A stretch of DNA of 64,000 nucleotides from Trichlorobacter thiogenes (lineage in GTDB: Bacteria; Desulfobacterota; Desulfuromonadia; Geobacterales; Pseudopelobacteraceae), in NCBI RefSeq assembly GCF_900167465.1, contig NZ_FUWR01000006.1, forward strand, positions 1 through 64,000. The letters run 5' to 3'. The notes below the pieces were generated by a model, which did no database searches, was not told where the DNA came from, and saw only the letters and a list, made by a program, of their open reading frames with translations. Each line of letters opens with the position of its first letter. Position 1 is the first letter of the stretch. Shown here one piece after another: positions 1-9,079 of this stretch. The translations under genes were made by a program, and so were the position numbers.

Positions 1-152
1 ATTTGTAGGCGGGATGCTCTATTTCGTTCACCAGGTAGCTGCTCAGACCATCTTCGGCAGGTCAGTTACCCATAAATTCTGCGGAAGAACCAAATGTTAT
101 TTCCAAGCCGTTTGAAACGGAAAACGTGCTGCGTATCCTGCGGGCGCTCTAA
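1..152 (+). pseudogene. Possible response-regulator C-terminal remnant
   Basis: The last part of this stretch reads in one frame to a TAA at 150-152 and ends NVISKPFETENVLRILRAL, which resembles the end of a receiver domain (conserved Lys-Pro after beta-5, then alpha-5). The same frame has stops at 6-8 and 36-38, and no good start lies between them and the KPF motif. The other two forward frames do not read as receiver sequence. It could be a decayed or frameshifted CheY-like gene, or chance. It lies 21 bp before the CheX-like gene, a sensible neighbour for a CheY. The window edge prevents a firm call. Confidence 0.25.
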
Positions 153-173
153 CAGGGCTGGGGGGCTAAGCCA

Positions 174-1043
174 ATGGCAGTAAAATTCTTTGGACAATTT
201 TTAGTTGAGCAGGATGCGGTGACCGGCGAGTCACTGCTCCATGCCATAGAACTGCAGGAACGGACCAACTTGAAGCTGGGTGAAATGGCCGTCGCCATGG
301 GGTTCATCACCCAGCAGGATATTGAAACCGCACACTCTGCCCAGTTATCAAAAGATATGAAACTGGGTGACCTGCTGGTTGACCTTGGCTTTCTTTCGCC
401 AACCCAACTTGACGAGGTCATTTCTCACCAAAAGGCAACTCACCTCTACATTGGTGAAGCCCTGGTCAAGGTTGGTGCACTTACCCCGGAAAAGCTGGAG
501 CAGTACCTAGAGGCGTTCAAGGCTGATCAGGCACCCTACGTTGCCAACCGTGTCGAATTACCAGCCTGGCTTTCAGAAAACGCTGCTGCTTGGGAAATGA
601 CAGTTGACCTGACCTACAAGATGATCACCAGGGTACTTGGCATGCAATTCCGTGCCGGTAAATTTACTGAAACCGACACCCTTTCCTGTAATCACATGAT
701 CGCAGCCATGGATTTAAGCGGCGACCTGACTGCCCGCTATCTGCTTTCAGTCTCAGCTGGTATCCAGAAAACAATCGCCAAGGCAATTCTTAAAGAAGAT
801 GATGTTGAGAATGAGGACGATGAAATCCTTGAAGACACCGTCATGGAGTTTGTGAACATCGTCTGCGGTAACGTTGTGGCAAAGGCATCACAGATGGGGG
901 TTACCCTTGATATCAATCCCCCGGTTACGCTGCACCCTTCTGCCAGTGGGCTGGCCGTGCCTACCCACTACCGCTGTGTTGTTTTCCCGATTCATGTCGG
1001 CGACAACGAGACAATGGAAATGGCGCTGTTTATCAAACAATAA
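174..1043 (+). CDS. CheX-like phosphatase domain protein with four N-terminal MshEN-like repeats
   Basis: 289 aa. The first ~115 residues hold four copies of a motif with a glycine at positions 7, 36, 65 and 94, an exact 29-residue period (for example KLGEMAVAMGFITQQDI and KLGDLLVDLGFLSPTQL). This matches the half-motif of MshEN / type II secretion ATPase N-domains, a family that can bind c-di-GMP. Residues ~135-289 look like CheX, which dephosphorylates CheY-P, and contain an ExxN motif at E225-N228. There is no ATPase domain and no membrane segment, so the protein should be cytoplasmic. The ATG at 174 follows a G-rich site and is the natural start. A role linking a nucleotide signal to chemotaxis dephosphorylation is inference; the two-domain architecture is what the sequence shows. 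Confidence 0.75.
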   Translation: MAVKFFGQFLVEQDAVTGESLLHAIELQERTNLKLGEMAVAMGFITQQDIETAHSAQLSKDMKLGDLLVDLGFLSPTQLDEVISHQKATHLYIGEALVKVGALTPEKLEQYLEAFKADQAPYVANRVELPAWLSENAAAWEMTVDLTYKMITRVLGMQFRAGKFTETDTLSCNHMIAAMDLSGDLTARYLLSVSAGIQKTIAKAILKEDDVENEDDEILEDTVMEFVNIVCGNVVAKASQMGVTLDINPPVTLHPSASGLAVPTHYRCVVFPIHVGDNETMEMALFIKQ

Positions 1044-1064
1044 ACCTGCACCGTACCAATGCAC

Positions 1065-1093
1065 TAAAAAAGGCGCCCAACGGCGCCTTTTTT
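1065..1093. terminator. Bidirectional rho-independent terminator
   Basis: AAAAAGGCGCC, a four-base loop, then GGCGCCTTTTTT. A-tract and T-tract flank the stem, so it can serve both the CheX-like gene (plus) and trmN6 (minus), whose TAA lies inside the tract at 1092-1094. Confidence 0.9.
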
Positions 1094-1832
1094 AGTTTCC
1101 GACAAGGATACGGCGTACCTCATCCGTGTACCTGTCCGGATCAGAGCGCACGATCAACGGTGGCATAATCTGCAGATCAGCGTTTTTTCTTCCCTTTGAA
1201 AGTTCAACCAGAAACACCTTGGCAGGTGCATCCGGCAGACCATGCACCATCCGCAACCGCACCGCCGCAAGCTTCTGGGCCACGGCCTCTACCATCAGTT
1301 CAACAAAACGATCAGCATGATAGACCAGACAGATACGCCCCGTTACCGGCTTGACCAGATACTTGGCTGCAGCAAGAAAATCAGCCAGTCCGGCCGTGGT
1401 CTCATGGCGGGCAGCCTGCCTGCCGGGGTGAGGATTCAACCGCCCCCTGCCCTGCTTACGATAGGGCGGATTACTGACCACCAGATCACAACTTGAAACC
1501 GGCAGATGCTGCCGGACACGCAGCACATCCTCATGCAACACCATCACCCGACCATCAAGGCCGTTAAGACGAACATTCTCTCGAGCAAGCGCCACAGCAT
1601 CTGAATCCTGCTCAAAAGCAGTCACCCTGGCGTCAACTGCCATCCGAGCCAGTACCAGCGCCAGCACCCCACTGCCGGTACCCAGATCAACAATTGATGT
1701 TTCCTGGCTGGCATTGGCAAAGTCACACAACAGCAAAGGATCAAGGCTAAAGCGGTACCCCTGCCTTGGCTGCAACAACGTCAGACCAAACCGTTTCAAC
1801 TCATCTCTGGTCAGATCAGGCTGGTCCGGCAT
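1092..1832 (-). CDS. trmN6: tRNA1(Val) (adenine37-N6)-methyltransferase family protein
   Basis: 246 aa, cytoplasmic class I SAM-dependent methyltransferase. The SAM-binding loop DLGTGSG is at 49-55 and the N6-adenine methylase motif NPPY at 121-124. The N-terminal segment ending GYRFSLDPLLL is typical of YfiC/TrmN6. An in-frame extension upstream exists, but the ATG at 1832 has GGAGACGGG in front and is preferred. It overlaps the end of the yfhO-like gene by 17 bp, so it is the last gene of the glycan operon although its function is unrelated. Substrate (A37 of tRNA-Val) is by family only; other NPPY methylases of this group act on different RNAs or proteins. Confidence 0.8.
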   Translation of the reverse strand: MPDQPDLTRDELKRFGLTLLQPRQGYRFSLDPLLLCDFANASQETSIVDLGTGSGVLALVLARMAVDARVTAFEQDSDAVALARENVRLNGLDGRVMVLHEDVLRVRQHLPVSSCDLVVSNPPYRKQGRGRLNPHPGRQAARHETTAGLADFLAAAKYLVKPVTGRICLVYHADRFVELMVEAVAQKLAAVRLRMVHGLPDAPAKVFLVELSKGRKNADLQIMPPLIVRSDPDRYTDEVRRILVGN

Positions 1833-4224
1833 TATCCCGTCTCCGCAGCCACCATTCCCGCAGCGCCACAACCCCAAACAGAGCAAAGGAACCCAAAGTC
1901 AGCCATTTACCTATCTTGAACGGCAATGGATCAAAACAGAACTCGACCGTATGCTTGCCTGGTGTCAGGTAGACCCCGCGCAGGATATGGTTGACCGGGA
2001 CGATAGTGGATGGCTTGCTGTCTATTGTTGCCTTCCAGCCGTTATGGTATTTTTCGCCCACTACCAATAGGCTGTTGGCAGCAACCGTAGCTGACAAGCT
2101 CAGTCGTTCACCTTCATACCGTTCAAGCCGCACCTCTCCAGGTTTTGGGGCGGATGTCAATGCCAGTGGCGGAGCAGATTCAACCAGAGCAGTCCGGGAT
2201 GGATCAAAAGACAGATCCTGCATCTGCTTGAGCCTCTGTAACTGGTCTGTCTCCACCTTGACCTGACTCACCAGCCAGGCCTTGGGAAGCACCTGCCGGT
2301 TCTCCAGCACCACCTCATTACCGCCCCTGAAAACAACCGGATAACGTTCGCCTAAATGCCCCTTGTTCTGTTCATATTGTTTTTCATCTGCCACCAGCCA
2401 CCGCACATTCATAATATCCGGCAGGGCTGACTGCAATGAAAGGGCATCCAGGTACTCCTGCCAGCGCCGTTTCTGGACCGGCATAGAGGTAAACAGCACC
2501 GGTATTTTGTGCAGTGCATACTGTTCACTGCCTGAAGCAAGCGGAAGCACCCGATACTCCTTTGACATTGCGGCAAGATATTCAACCGCCGGAGAACGGT
2601 GATCGCGGCGGTTCGTCTGAGGCAGCGAGGTCGTCACCAGCATGGAACTGTTGATACGCCCAACATCAAACAAAAAGAGAATTAGTAGCAGATACGGCAT
2701 CAACGCACGAAAACGATCACCTTTGACAGTCTGATAGATCAGTAGTGCATAGCCGGCCGAAAACATGATGGCAATCTTTGTTTCGTCAATCAGATTCACC
2801 CAGCGCTGGGTGGCCAGCTCTACACCCTGCTGATAGCGGGTCGGTTGCAGCAGCAGCTCTGACAATACTGCCAGCCACCCGGAAGACCAGACAAGCTCGC
2901 TGGTAAGTAGCCCCCCCAGCAGCAGAGGTAATGACACGACGGCAGCAAGATATCGCTGGACCACCGGCGTTTCAAGCAGTTCCTGCCTGCGCAGCAGGTC
3001 TATCCCGCGGGCAGCCATCAGACAGAAAGCAGCAAGCGGAACAAACAGGAACATCTTGGGCACCCGGAAACGATTCATCCCTGGGAAATAATCAAACAGC
3101 CAGTGATAGACGGGCGTATACTTGCCCATTGCAATCAAAAGACCAATCACGATGATTGCCGCACAAAACCAGGTCTGGCGATCGCGCAGCAACAGTAGCG
3201 GTAGCGGCAGCAGCAACCAGGGCAGCAGGCCAAGGTAGCTTGATGTCTGGGTAAAGACCATCCTGCCCCAGTAGTAGACCTCACCCTGCCTGGGCCGATC
3301 TCCGGCCTCCTGTCGGGAAAGACCGAACATCCCCGGTATCAGGTAGGTGGCAAGCTCCTCCGGCGGCATTGACCACTGCATCGCCTCTTCGCGATCCAGC
3401 CCCCCCTTGCCCTGGTTGGAACCGGACTGCACACCACGGTTGGTATCCTGCGACCAGGATTTAAGCGGCAGCAGGTCCATAGCCACTGACGAAAGGAAAA
3501 ACAGCGGCACCAGCAGCGTCATCAGCAGCATCCGCATTCTGTTCCATCCAGCAGGCTGCGATAACTGCCGCCATTCAACAACAAGGTGAAACAGCCCGTA
3601 CAGACCGATTGCAAGACAGGTGTAGTAAGCGATCTGCCAATGGGTATGAAAAAACTGGAGTGCCAGCACACAACCGGTGGCTAGGAACCAGACCAGCCGT
3701 TTTTCCTGGTAGCCCTTGGCAAGGCAGAAGAAGGCCCAGGGGGCAAAACTAATGGTGGCTATCTTCAGGACATGGCCGGCATTGATCAAGGTGGCTGTTT
3801 CAGGCGCCAGGGCAAAGATCAACCCGGCAGTCAGAGCTGCCAGCCGACTAGTCCCCACTGCCCTGCACCAGGCATAGATGCCGCTTGCGGCAACAAACAG
3901 GTACAGCAGTATAAACCAAGCCACAGCCACAGGCAGCGGCAGCAGTTTGTACAGCAGCCCCTGCCAGATTAGAAATTGATTGACCTGTCCCCCACCATCC
4001 AGCGTATTACCACCATTGCCGTAAATATCCCAGATCGCCTGCAGCTTAAAACTGAACAGCTCAGCAAACGGCTGCTGAGCAAGCCGCAGGGCAGACCAGT
4101 AGTACTCATTCAGAATATCCGGCGCACGGATCACCTGATCGGTAAACAAGATTGGCCGGAGGGACACAACCAGACAGAGCAGTATCCCGGCCATCACCGC
4201 AAAATCAGTGTTTCTCGCCTTCAT
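1816..4224 (-). CDS. YfhO-family multi-spanning membrane protein, probable GT-C glycosyltransferase
   Basis: 802 aa with an N-terminal membrane segment (~8-27), a dozen or so further hydrophobic helices to about residue 540, a large extracytoplasmic domain, and a last helix near the C-terminus followed by a basic tail. Acidic residues follow the first helix (FTDQ, APDILNEY), where GT-C enzymes carry their catalytic Asp. In Firmicutes, YfhO proteins work with a CsbB-type transferase to add sugars to cell-surface polymers using an undecaprenyl-phosphate donor. The same operon encodes a GtrB/CsbB-like enzyme (14409-15365), so a similar two-step decoration is plausible here. Start ATG overlaps the preceding gene stop (ATGA). 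Acceptor and sugar are unknown. Confidence 0.75.
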   Translation of the reverse strand: MKARNTDFAVMAGILLCLVVSLRPILFTDQVIRAPDILNEYYWSALRLAQQPFAELFSFKLQAIWDIYGNGGNTLDGGGQVNQFLIWQGLLYKLLPLPVAVAWFILLYLFVAASGIYAWCRAVGTSRLAALTAGLIFALAPETATLINAGHVLKIATISFAPWAFFCLAKGYQEKRLVWFLATGCVLALQFFHTHWQIAYYTCLAIGLYGLFHLVVEWRQLSQPAGWNRMRMLLMTLLVPLFFLSSVAMDLLPLKSWSQDTNRGVQSGSNQGKGGLDREEAMQWSMPPEELATYLIPGMFGLSRQEAGDRPRQGEVYYWGRMVFTQTSSYLGLLPWLLLPLPLLLLRDRQTWFCAAIIVIGLLIAMGKYTPVYHWLFDYFPGMNRFRVPKMFLFVPLAAFCLMAARGIDLLRRQELLETPVVQRYLAAVVSLPLLLGGLLTSELVWSSGWLAVLSELLLQPTRYQQGVELATQRWVNLIDETKIAIMFSAGYALLIYQTVKGDRFRALMPYLLLILFLFDVGRINSSMLVTTSLPQTNRRDHRSPAVEYLAAMSKEYRVLPLASGSEQYALHKIPVLFTSMPVQKRRWQEYLDALSLQSALPDIMNVRWLVADEKQYEQNKGHLGERYPVVFRGGNEVVLENRQVLPKAWLVSQVKVETDQLQRLKQMQDLSFDPSRTALVESAPPLALTSAPKPGEVRLERYEGERLSLSATVAANSLLVVGEKYHNGWKATIDSKPSTIVPVNHILRGVYLTPGKHTVEFCFDPLPFKIGKWLTLGSFALFGVVALREWWLRRRDNAGPA

Positions 4225-5336
4225 TGCTCCCTCACCGCTGCCTGATAACTGCGGATTGTCTGGCGGGCCGCCTCATCCCACTCAAACAGACGCGCCCGTT
4301 CTCGGCCCCTATGACGTAGCTGCTCTGCTAGGGCATGATCCATCAGGATACGGGTCAGCGCTGCACTCACCTCGCTGCTGCTGGTATGATTAACCGTCAG
4401 GCCAGCATCGCCTACCACCTCGGGAATCGCTCCGGTATCTGACACCACCACAGGAACACCACAGGTCATCGCCTCAAGCGGAGGTCGCCCGAACCCCTCG
4501 CAGTGCGAAAGATAGGCAGCAACCGCAGCGCCGTCGTAGAGGTGGGGCAGCTCTTCATCCGGCACAAATCCGGTAAATATCGTCTCCCTCTCAACCCCGT
4601 GCCGGGCTATGGCCAGATCCAGCTTTTGAGTCATCCAGCCGCGCCTGCCAACGAATACCAGAGGGCGACCTGCCCGCAACTGCGGATCAAGGGCAGCGTA
4701 GGCAGCCACCAGGGTCGTCAGATTTTTGCGGGGCTGAATCGTGCCCACATACAGGATATAACCGTTTTGCAGGCCGTAGCGCCTGCGAATCCGCTCCCCC
4801 TCTGCCGGATCACGCGGCAGCCCCATCGTGCGATCTATCCCCTGCATGATCACGTCAATACGATCCGGCGACACCCTGAACCGCTCCATGATCCCCCTGC
4901 GGGCATACTCGGAGATGGTAATGATCCGGCTGCTCCTGCGGGCCGCCAGGGGGATATGCATCCGCCAGTAGCAGCGGGCCGCGAAGGTTTCAAACTGCGG
5001 AAAATCCAGAGGTATCAGATCATGCAGCGTCACCACCACCGGGCAGGGTGACAACACAGGAGCTGAGCTTTTAGGACAGTGCAGCAGATCGACCTTCTCT
5101 TTTTTGCAGAGGACAGGCAGCAGGAGATGTTCGCGCCGGAGCCTTGCCAGAGGCGATTTACCGGGTAATACCAGTTCCTGGGCAGCGGGGAAGCGCCCCA
5201 AATGGACCGGATCATTGTAGACCAGCAGATACTGATTGTCTGAATCAATCCGCAGGAGGGCATCCACCAACCCCAACAGGTAGGAGCGTGGCCCCCCTTG
5301 GGTGGAAAGTGTCGAGGCATCTATGGCAATCTTCAT
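4221..5336 (-). CDS. Glycosyltransferase, GT-B fold, family 4
   Basis: 371 aa, cytoplasmic. N-terminal half starts MKIAIDAS with a glycine-rich acceptor loop (TQGGPRSY). The C-terminal half carries the nucleotide-sugar donor site: GTIQPRKNL near 200 and the E-x7-E motif EGFGRPPLEAM near 285. These are hallmarks of retaining GT4 enzymes, which use nucleotide sugars such as GDP-mannose or UDP-sugars; the actual donor cannot be read. ATGA overlaps with the genes on both sides show strict translational coupling within the glycan operon. Likely adds an internal sugar of the repeat unit. Confidence 0.85.
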   Translation of the reverse strand: MKIAIDASTLSTQGGPRSYLLGLVDALLRIDSDNQYLLVYNDPVHLGRFPAAQELVLPGKSPLARLRREHLLLPVLCKKEKVDLLHCPKSSAPVLSPCPVVVTLHDLIPLDFPQFETFAARCYWRMHIPLAARRSSRIITISEYARRGIMERFRVSPDRIDVIMQGIDRTMGLPRDPAEGERIRRRYGLQNGYILYVGTIQPRKNLTTLVAAYAALDPQLRAGRPLVFVGRRGWMTQKLDLAIARHGVERETIFTGFVPDEELPHLYDGAAVAAYLSHCEGFGRPPLEAMTCGVPVVVSDTGAIPEVVGDAGLTVNHTSSSEVSAALTRILMDHALAEQLRHRGRERARLFEWDEAARQTIRSYQAAVREQ

Positions 5337-6145
5337 GACTGGTCACCGGAAAGAGGTCGAAATTTGGGGTGCAGGCGCATCAGGGAATACAGGCCGGTAC
5401 GACGCAAAAACAGCTTGATGCTGCCTGCAGCAGCATAGCGCAAATACCAACCAGCTGCCTTCCAACGTAGATAGCCAGCAGCAACGGTTATCTGGAACAG
5501 CTCCCTGCGTACGGCAAGAAAATGGCTGTCACTGGCACCGCCGTACCGCATCCGGGCCAGGATACGGGGCAGATAGCAGAAGCGGCACCCGGCACGATAA
5601 TAGCGCAGCACCAGCTCGTAATCCATGGTCAGTCGAAGCGCAACATCAAATCCGCCCAGTTCTTGATACCGCGCTGCCTTGACAAAGACCGTTGGGTGAT
5701 TGAGCGGCATCTCACGCCAGATCGTTTCAGCCACCGGTCCCGGCACCATCCTGAAGAGCGGCTGATCCCCTTCCAGGCGCAGCATGTCGCCATGCACCAG
5801 ATCACAGTCTGGATTGGCCTGAAACTGGTCATGCACAGCCGCCAGTGCCCCTGTCTCATACAGGTCATCGGAATTGATGATGCCGATCACCTCGCCCCGT
5901 GCCAGCGCAACACCTTTGTTAAAGGCATCGGCAATGCCCTGGTCAGGCTCGGAAACCCAGCGGATACGATTATCTGCTGCGGCATAGCGCTTGATGATGT
6001 CAAGCGTTGTATCAGTAGAACCGCCATCGATCAGCAGGTATTCGAGCGTTACCCCCTGCTGGTTCAAAACGCTGGTGATGGTTGACTCCAGATGAGCAGC
6101 ACTGTTCATGGTCGGCGTTATGATCGAAAAAGTCACCGACGTCAC
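5333..6145 (-). CDS. Glycosyltransferase family 2
   Basis: 270 aa GT-A enzyme. The fold signature runs from the N-terminus: FSIITPTMNSA, DGGSTDTT, then the DXD-type metal site INSDDLYE near residue 95. There is no membrane segment, so it should act on a lipid-linked acceptor at the inner face of the cytoplasmic membrane. The start is GTG at 6145 with GGAG about 9 bases upstream; its GTGA overlaps the stop of the upstream GT4 gene. Sugar specificity is not deducible. Confidence 0.85.
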   Translation of the reverse strand: MTSVTFSIITPTMNSAAHLESTITSVLNQQGVTLEYLLIDGGSTDTTLDIIKRYAAADNRIRWVSEPDQGIADAFNKGVALARGEVIGIINSDDLYETGALAAVHDQFQANPDCDLVHGDMLRLEGDQPLFRMVPGPVAETIWREMPLNHPTVFVKAARYQELGGFDVALRLTMDYELVLRYYRAGCRFCYLPRILARMRYGGASDSHFLAVRRELFQITVAAGYLRWKAAGWYLRYAAAGSIKLFLRRTGLYSLMRLHPKFRPLSGDQS

Positions 6146-7302
6146 CGTAGCAATCTCCCTGCCGTTTCATACACCTGCACTGTTTTTCGCGCTGTTTCTT
6201 CCCAGGTAAACAGCTTTGCCCGCTGTATCCCCCGCTCAGCCATGGCCTGCAATCCGGCATCGTCATACCAGAGCTGGCTGATCTTGTCGGCCAGTTCTTC
6301 AGGATCACGGGGGTTAAACAAGACTCCAGCATCCCCGGCAACCTCGGGAAGTGAGCTGCTTTCTGCGCAGATAATCGGACAGCCACAGGCCATCGCCTCC
6401 ACCAGCGGAATACCGAATCCCTCAAAAAATGAAGGAAAAACAAGTATTCGTGCCAGGTTATAGAGTAAGGGGAGCTCATCGGCAGGCAGATAGCCGAGCA
6501 GCTTGACCCGATTGGCAAGCCCAAGCTGCTGAATCTCTGCAACAACGGTCTCCTGGGATTGCATGGCAATGCCAGTCAGCAACAGCTCACCGTCAAATCC
6601 GTGTTGTTCCATAAGAATGGCAAGGGCCTTCAGAAGATTCCGGTGGTTCTTATGGGGCCAGGTAGCGGCAGGATAGTACAAAAAAGGGCGTTCAAGCCCG
6701 TACTTGTGCCTGATTTGCTGTAAACTGTCCTGATCATCAACTACCTGGTACCGGGGGGCATAACCGGTATGAATCACCTGAATCTTCTCAGAGGAAATGC
6801 CGTACCGTTCCACCAGACAATCCTTGGTAAAACCGGCACTGACGATAATCTGCACAGCCTCCTCAGCCGAAGCACGGTAGTTCCGTTTCCGGCGCAGCAG
6901 CTCCAGTTGATCAAAAAACTCGGGGAAAAACTCATGCTGCATATCCCAAAAGGTAAGCACAGCCGGTATACCGGTGCCCAGAGGAGTCAAAACGGTAAAG
7001 GGATGGTGGATAAGGTCCACTCCCAGCCCCTTCATGCTCCGCTTCAAAATATCAGTTTTGAATAATGTGCGGCCAACGCCACGCAACCACCAGTTAAACG
7101 AGGGACGCGCATAGTTCAGATGGCGGATGCAAAAACGTTCATGGTCAGTTGGCAGTTCAGCAGCATACTGTTGATCACAAAAGATGGTATAGTCATGTTC
7201 AGAATCAAGGCATTGGAGCACCTGCAGCAGGTTACGAAGGTAGGTTTCCATCCCACCCATCCGGCCAGGTACAAAGCTTATGGCGTTTAACCCTATATGC
7301 AC
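6142..7302 (-). CDS. Glycosyltransferase, GT-B fold, family 4
   Basis: 386 aa. I start it at GTG 7302, giving MHIGLNAISF, because AAGG lies about 9 bases before it and gmd ends 12 bp upstream; the longer frame to 7392 runs inside gmd. The GT4 features are the N-terminal GGMETYLRNL acceptor loop, YPAATWPHKNH near 205 and the donor motif FFEGFGIPLVEAMACG near 305 with both glutamates. Related mannosyltransferases commonly have this form, and GDP-mannose is made in this pathway as the Gmd substrate, so mannose is a reasonable but unproven donor. Confidence 0.85.
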   Translation of the reverse strand: MHIGLNAISFVPGRMGGMETYLRNLLQVLQCLDSEHDYTIFCDQQYAAELPTDHERFCIRHLNYARPSFNWWLRGVGRTLFKTDILKRSMKGLGVDLIHHPFTVLTPLGTGIPAVLTFWDMQHEFFPEFFDQLELLRRKRNYRASAEEAVQIIVSAGFTKDCLVERYGISSEKIQVIHTGYAPRYQVVDDQDSLQQIRHKYGLERPFLYYPAATWPHKNHRNLLKALAILMEQHGFDGELLLTGIAMQSQETVVAEIQQLGLANRVKLLGYLPADELPLLYNLARILVFPSFFEGFGIPLVEAMACGCPIICAESSSLPEVAGDAGVLFNPRDPEELADKISQLWYDDAGLQAMAERGIQRAKLFTWEETARKTVQVYETAGRLLR

Positions 7303-7313
7303 GTTAACCAGCC

Positions 7314-8288
7314 TTATCCCTGATGATGAAGCGCCAACTCTGCCGTCACCATCTCCGCTATGATTTCTGAAAGGCAGGCAGTGCGCTTCCACCCTAAAAC
7401 AGATTCAATTTTGTGCGGGTTACCGCAAAGGCGCACTTTTTCTGTTGGCCGGAAAAACTGCGGATCAACCTGCACATGGTCCTGATAGTCAAGGCCGAGG
7501 GAGGTAAATACCAGTTCTACAAATTCTCTGACCGAATGGGTTTCTCCCGTGGCCACAACGTAATCATCGGGGGTATCCGCCTGCAACATAAGCCACATCG
7601 CCTGCACATAATCAGGCGCATAGCCCCAGTCCCGATGGGCATCAAGGTTTCCAAGTGCAACTGTTTTCTGAAGGCCAAGTTTTATCTTTACGGCTGACGA
7701 CACAATTTTTCGTGTCACAAATTCATAACCTCGACGGGGAGATTCGTGGTTGTAGAGGATACCGGCACAGCTGAAAAGCCCGTATTGTTCTCGGTAGTTT
7801 TTAAGCAGGTGGTAACTGGCCATCTTGGATATGCCATAAATGGAGCGAGGGTTGAACGGCGTAGTTTCGTCCTGCGGAGCAGCAACAACCGAACCAAACA
7901 GTTCGCTGCTACCGGCAAAATAGATCCGGCAATCAGGCGCAAACTCCCGTAAGGCTGCCAGCAGATAGTGGGTGTTATTGACATTATTGTTCAGGATCGA
8001 GATTTCATCTTCAAAGGAATAACTGACAAAACTTGAGGCGGCCAGATGGTAACACTCAGCAGGTTCAATAGTCCGCACGACCTTTATTAAAGAAAGTACG
8101 TTATCCAATGAAGCTACATGCAGATGTATACGATCAAGCAGATGGCTGATATTTTTGAGTTTATGCTCGCTATCCTCAATGGCAATCCGGCGAACAACGC
8201 CATGCACCTCATATCCTTTTGACAGCAACAGTTCTGCCAGATAGGACCCGTCTTGTCCGGCGATTCCAGTAATAAGAGCTTTTTTCAA
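7314..8288 (-). CDS. gmd: GDP-mannose 4,6-dehydratase
   Basis: 324 aa extended short-chain dehydrogenase. It converts GDP-D-mannose to GDP-4-keto-6-deoxymannose, the first step to GDP-L-fucose. NADP site GIAGQDGSY at 8-16, catalytic Ser/Glu region SSELFG at 127-132, Tyr151/Lys155 of YGISK, and the family-specific NHESPRRGYEFVTRK segment. It is a little shorter than many Gmd proteins (about 345-370 aa), with no obvious damage. The start is TTG at 8288 with AGGAGG at ideal spacing and overlaps the methyltransferase stop. Its partner Fcl is encoded three genes upstream in the same operon. Confidence 0.92.
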   Translation of the reverse strand: MKKALITGIAGQDGSYLAELLLSKGYEVHGVVRRIAIEDSEHKLKNISHLLDRIHLHVASLDNVLSLIKVVRTIEPAECYHLAASSFVSYSFEDEISILNNNVNNTHYLLAALREFAPDCRIYFAGSSELFGSVVAAPQDETTPFNPRSIYGISKMASYHLLKNYREQYGLFSCAGILYNHESPRRGYEFVTRKIVSSAVKIKLGLQKTVALGNLDAHRDWGYAPDYVQAMWLMLQADTPDDYVVATGETHSVREFVELVFTSLGLDYQDHVQVDPQFFRPTEKVRLCGNPHKIESVLGWKRTACLSEIIAEMVTAELALHHQG

Positions 8289-9079
8289 ACATTCCTCCTG
8301 TCAAGCGTTAATCCTGTTGCCCGTGTAAAATCTGCCTGCAAAAGAGAGGGTCTCCCAAGCCAGGGTGCCAGCAACCGAGCGACTTTATGACGTGCAAGAA
8401 AACCAAATAACAGCTGCGAGTGTTGTTGTGTTGAGAACAGATGCATGCCAGAACCATTTGTATAAAATCTCCGCCCGAAACGCTCCGCAATCAGTTCAAG
8501 GGAACGTCGGGTATAGAAGGTAATATGCTGACCATGTTCCAGACCGTAATACCACCACTCTTGCGGTTTTGGAGCCGGTTCAGGCAACAGCAGGGTCGTG
8601 CAGAGAATGTTTTCTGAAAGGCTGAACATCCGGTCAAACTCCTGCACTGGCGATTCCAGGTGCTCCAGCATTTCAAAAGCCGTCACCAGCTCAAACGGCC
8701 CATCACCTGCAGTTGACTGACTAAACTGGCTGGCAAACAGGTTCGTGCAGTAGGGATCATGCCAATAAAAATCAAACCCTGCATCTCGCATCAATCTAAC
8801 CAGCAAGCCGTATCCGCCAGCACAATCAAGAAACCGGCCTGCAGGGTTAAAAAACAGACGGATCAGCACCCTCACTATCCGGGAAAGATCCAGGTTACGG
8901 GCAACCAGCCCCAGATCAGAGACTGTTATGGCCTGACTGTAAGCCTCATGCAGCCAATGCGGGTTCTCAATGGCAAGAGTGCCACATTTTGGACAACGGA
9001 CAAAAACGGCTTTATGGCGAGCCAGTACCGTGGCCTCTCCAAACAGAACGGTAGCCGAATCGCAGACACTACACAGCAT
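8285..9079 (-). CDS. SAM-dependent methyltransferase with N-terminal zinc-ribbon-like segment
   Basis: 264 aa from ATG 9079 (GAGG upstream); the longer frame to 9148 lies inside the upstream glycosyltransferase. Four cysteines near the N-terminus (MLCSVCD, RCPKCG) look like a zinc ribbon. A Rossmann methyltransferase domain follows with the degenerate SAM loop LDCAGGYG near 85 and FEMLEHLESP near 140, as in Methyltransf_23-type proteins of sugar clusters. Probably methylates a sugar or caps a glycan; the substrate is unknown. It overlaps both neighbours by a few bases. Confidence 0.7.
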   Translation of the reverse strand: MLCSVCDSATVLFGEATVLARHKAVFVRCPKCGTLAIENPHWLHEAYSQAITVSDLGLVARNLDLSRIVRVLIRLFFNPAGRFLDCAGGYGLLVRLMRDAGFDFYWHDPYCTNLFASQFSQSTAGDGPFELVTAFEMLEHLESPVQEFDRMFSLSENILCTTLLLPEPAPKPQEWWYYGLEHGQHITFYTRRSLELIAERFGRRFYTNGSGMHLFSTQQHSQLLFGFLARHKVARLLAPWLGRPSLLQADFTRATGLTLDRRNV

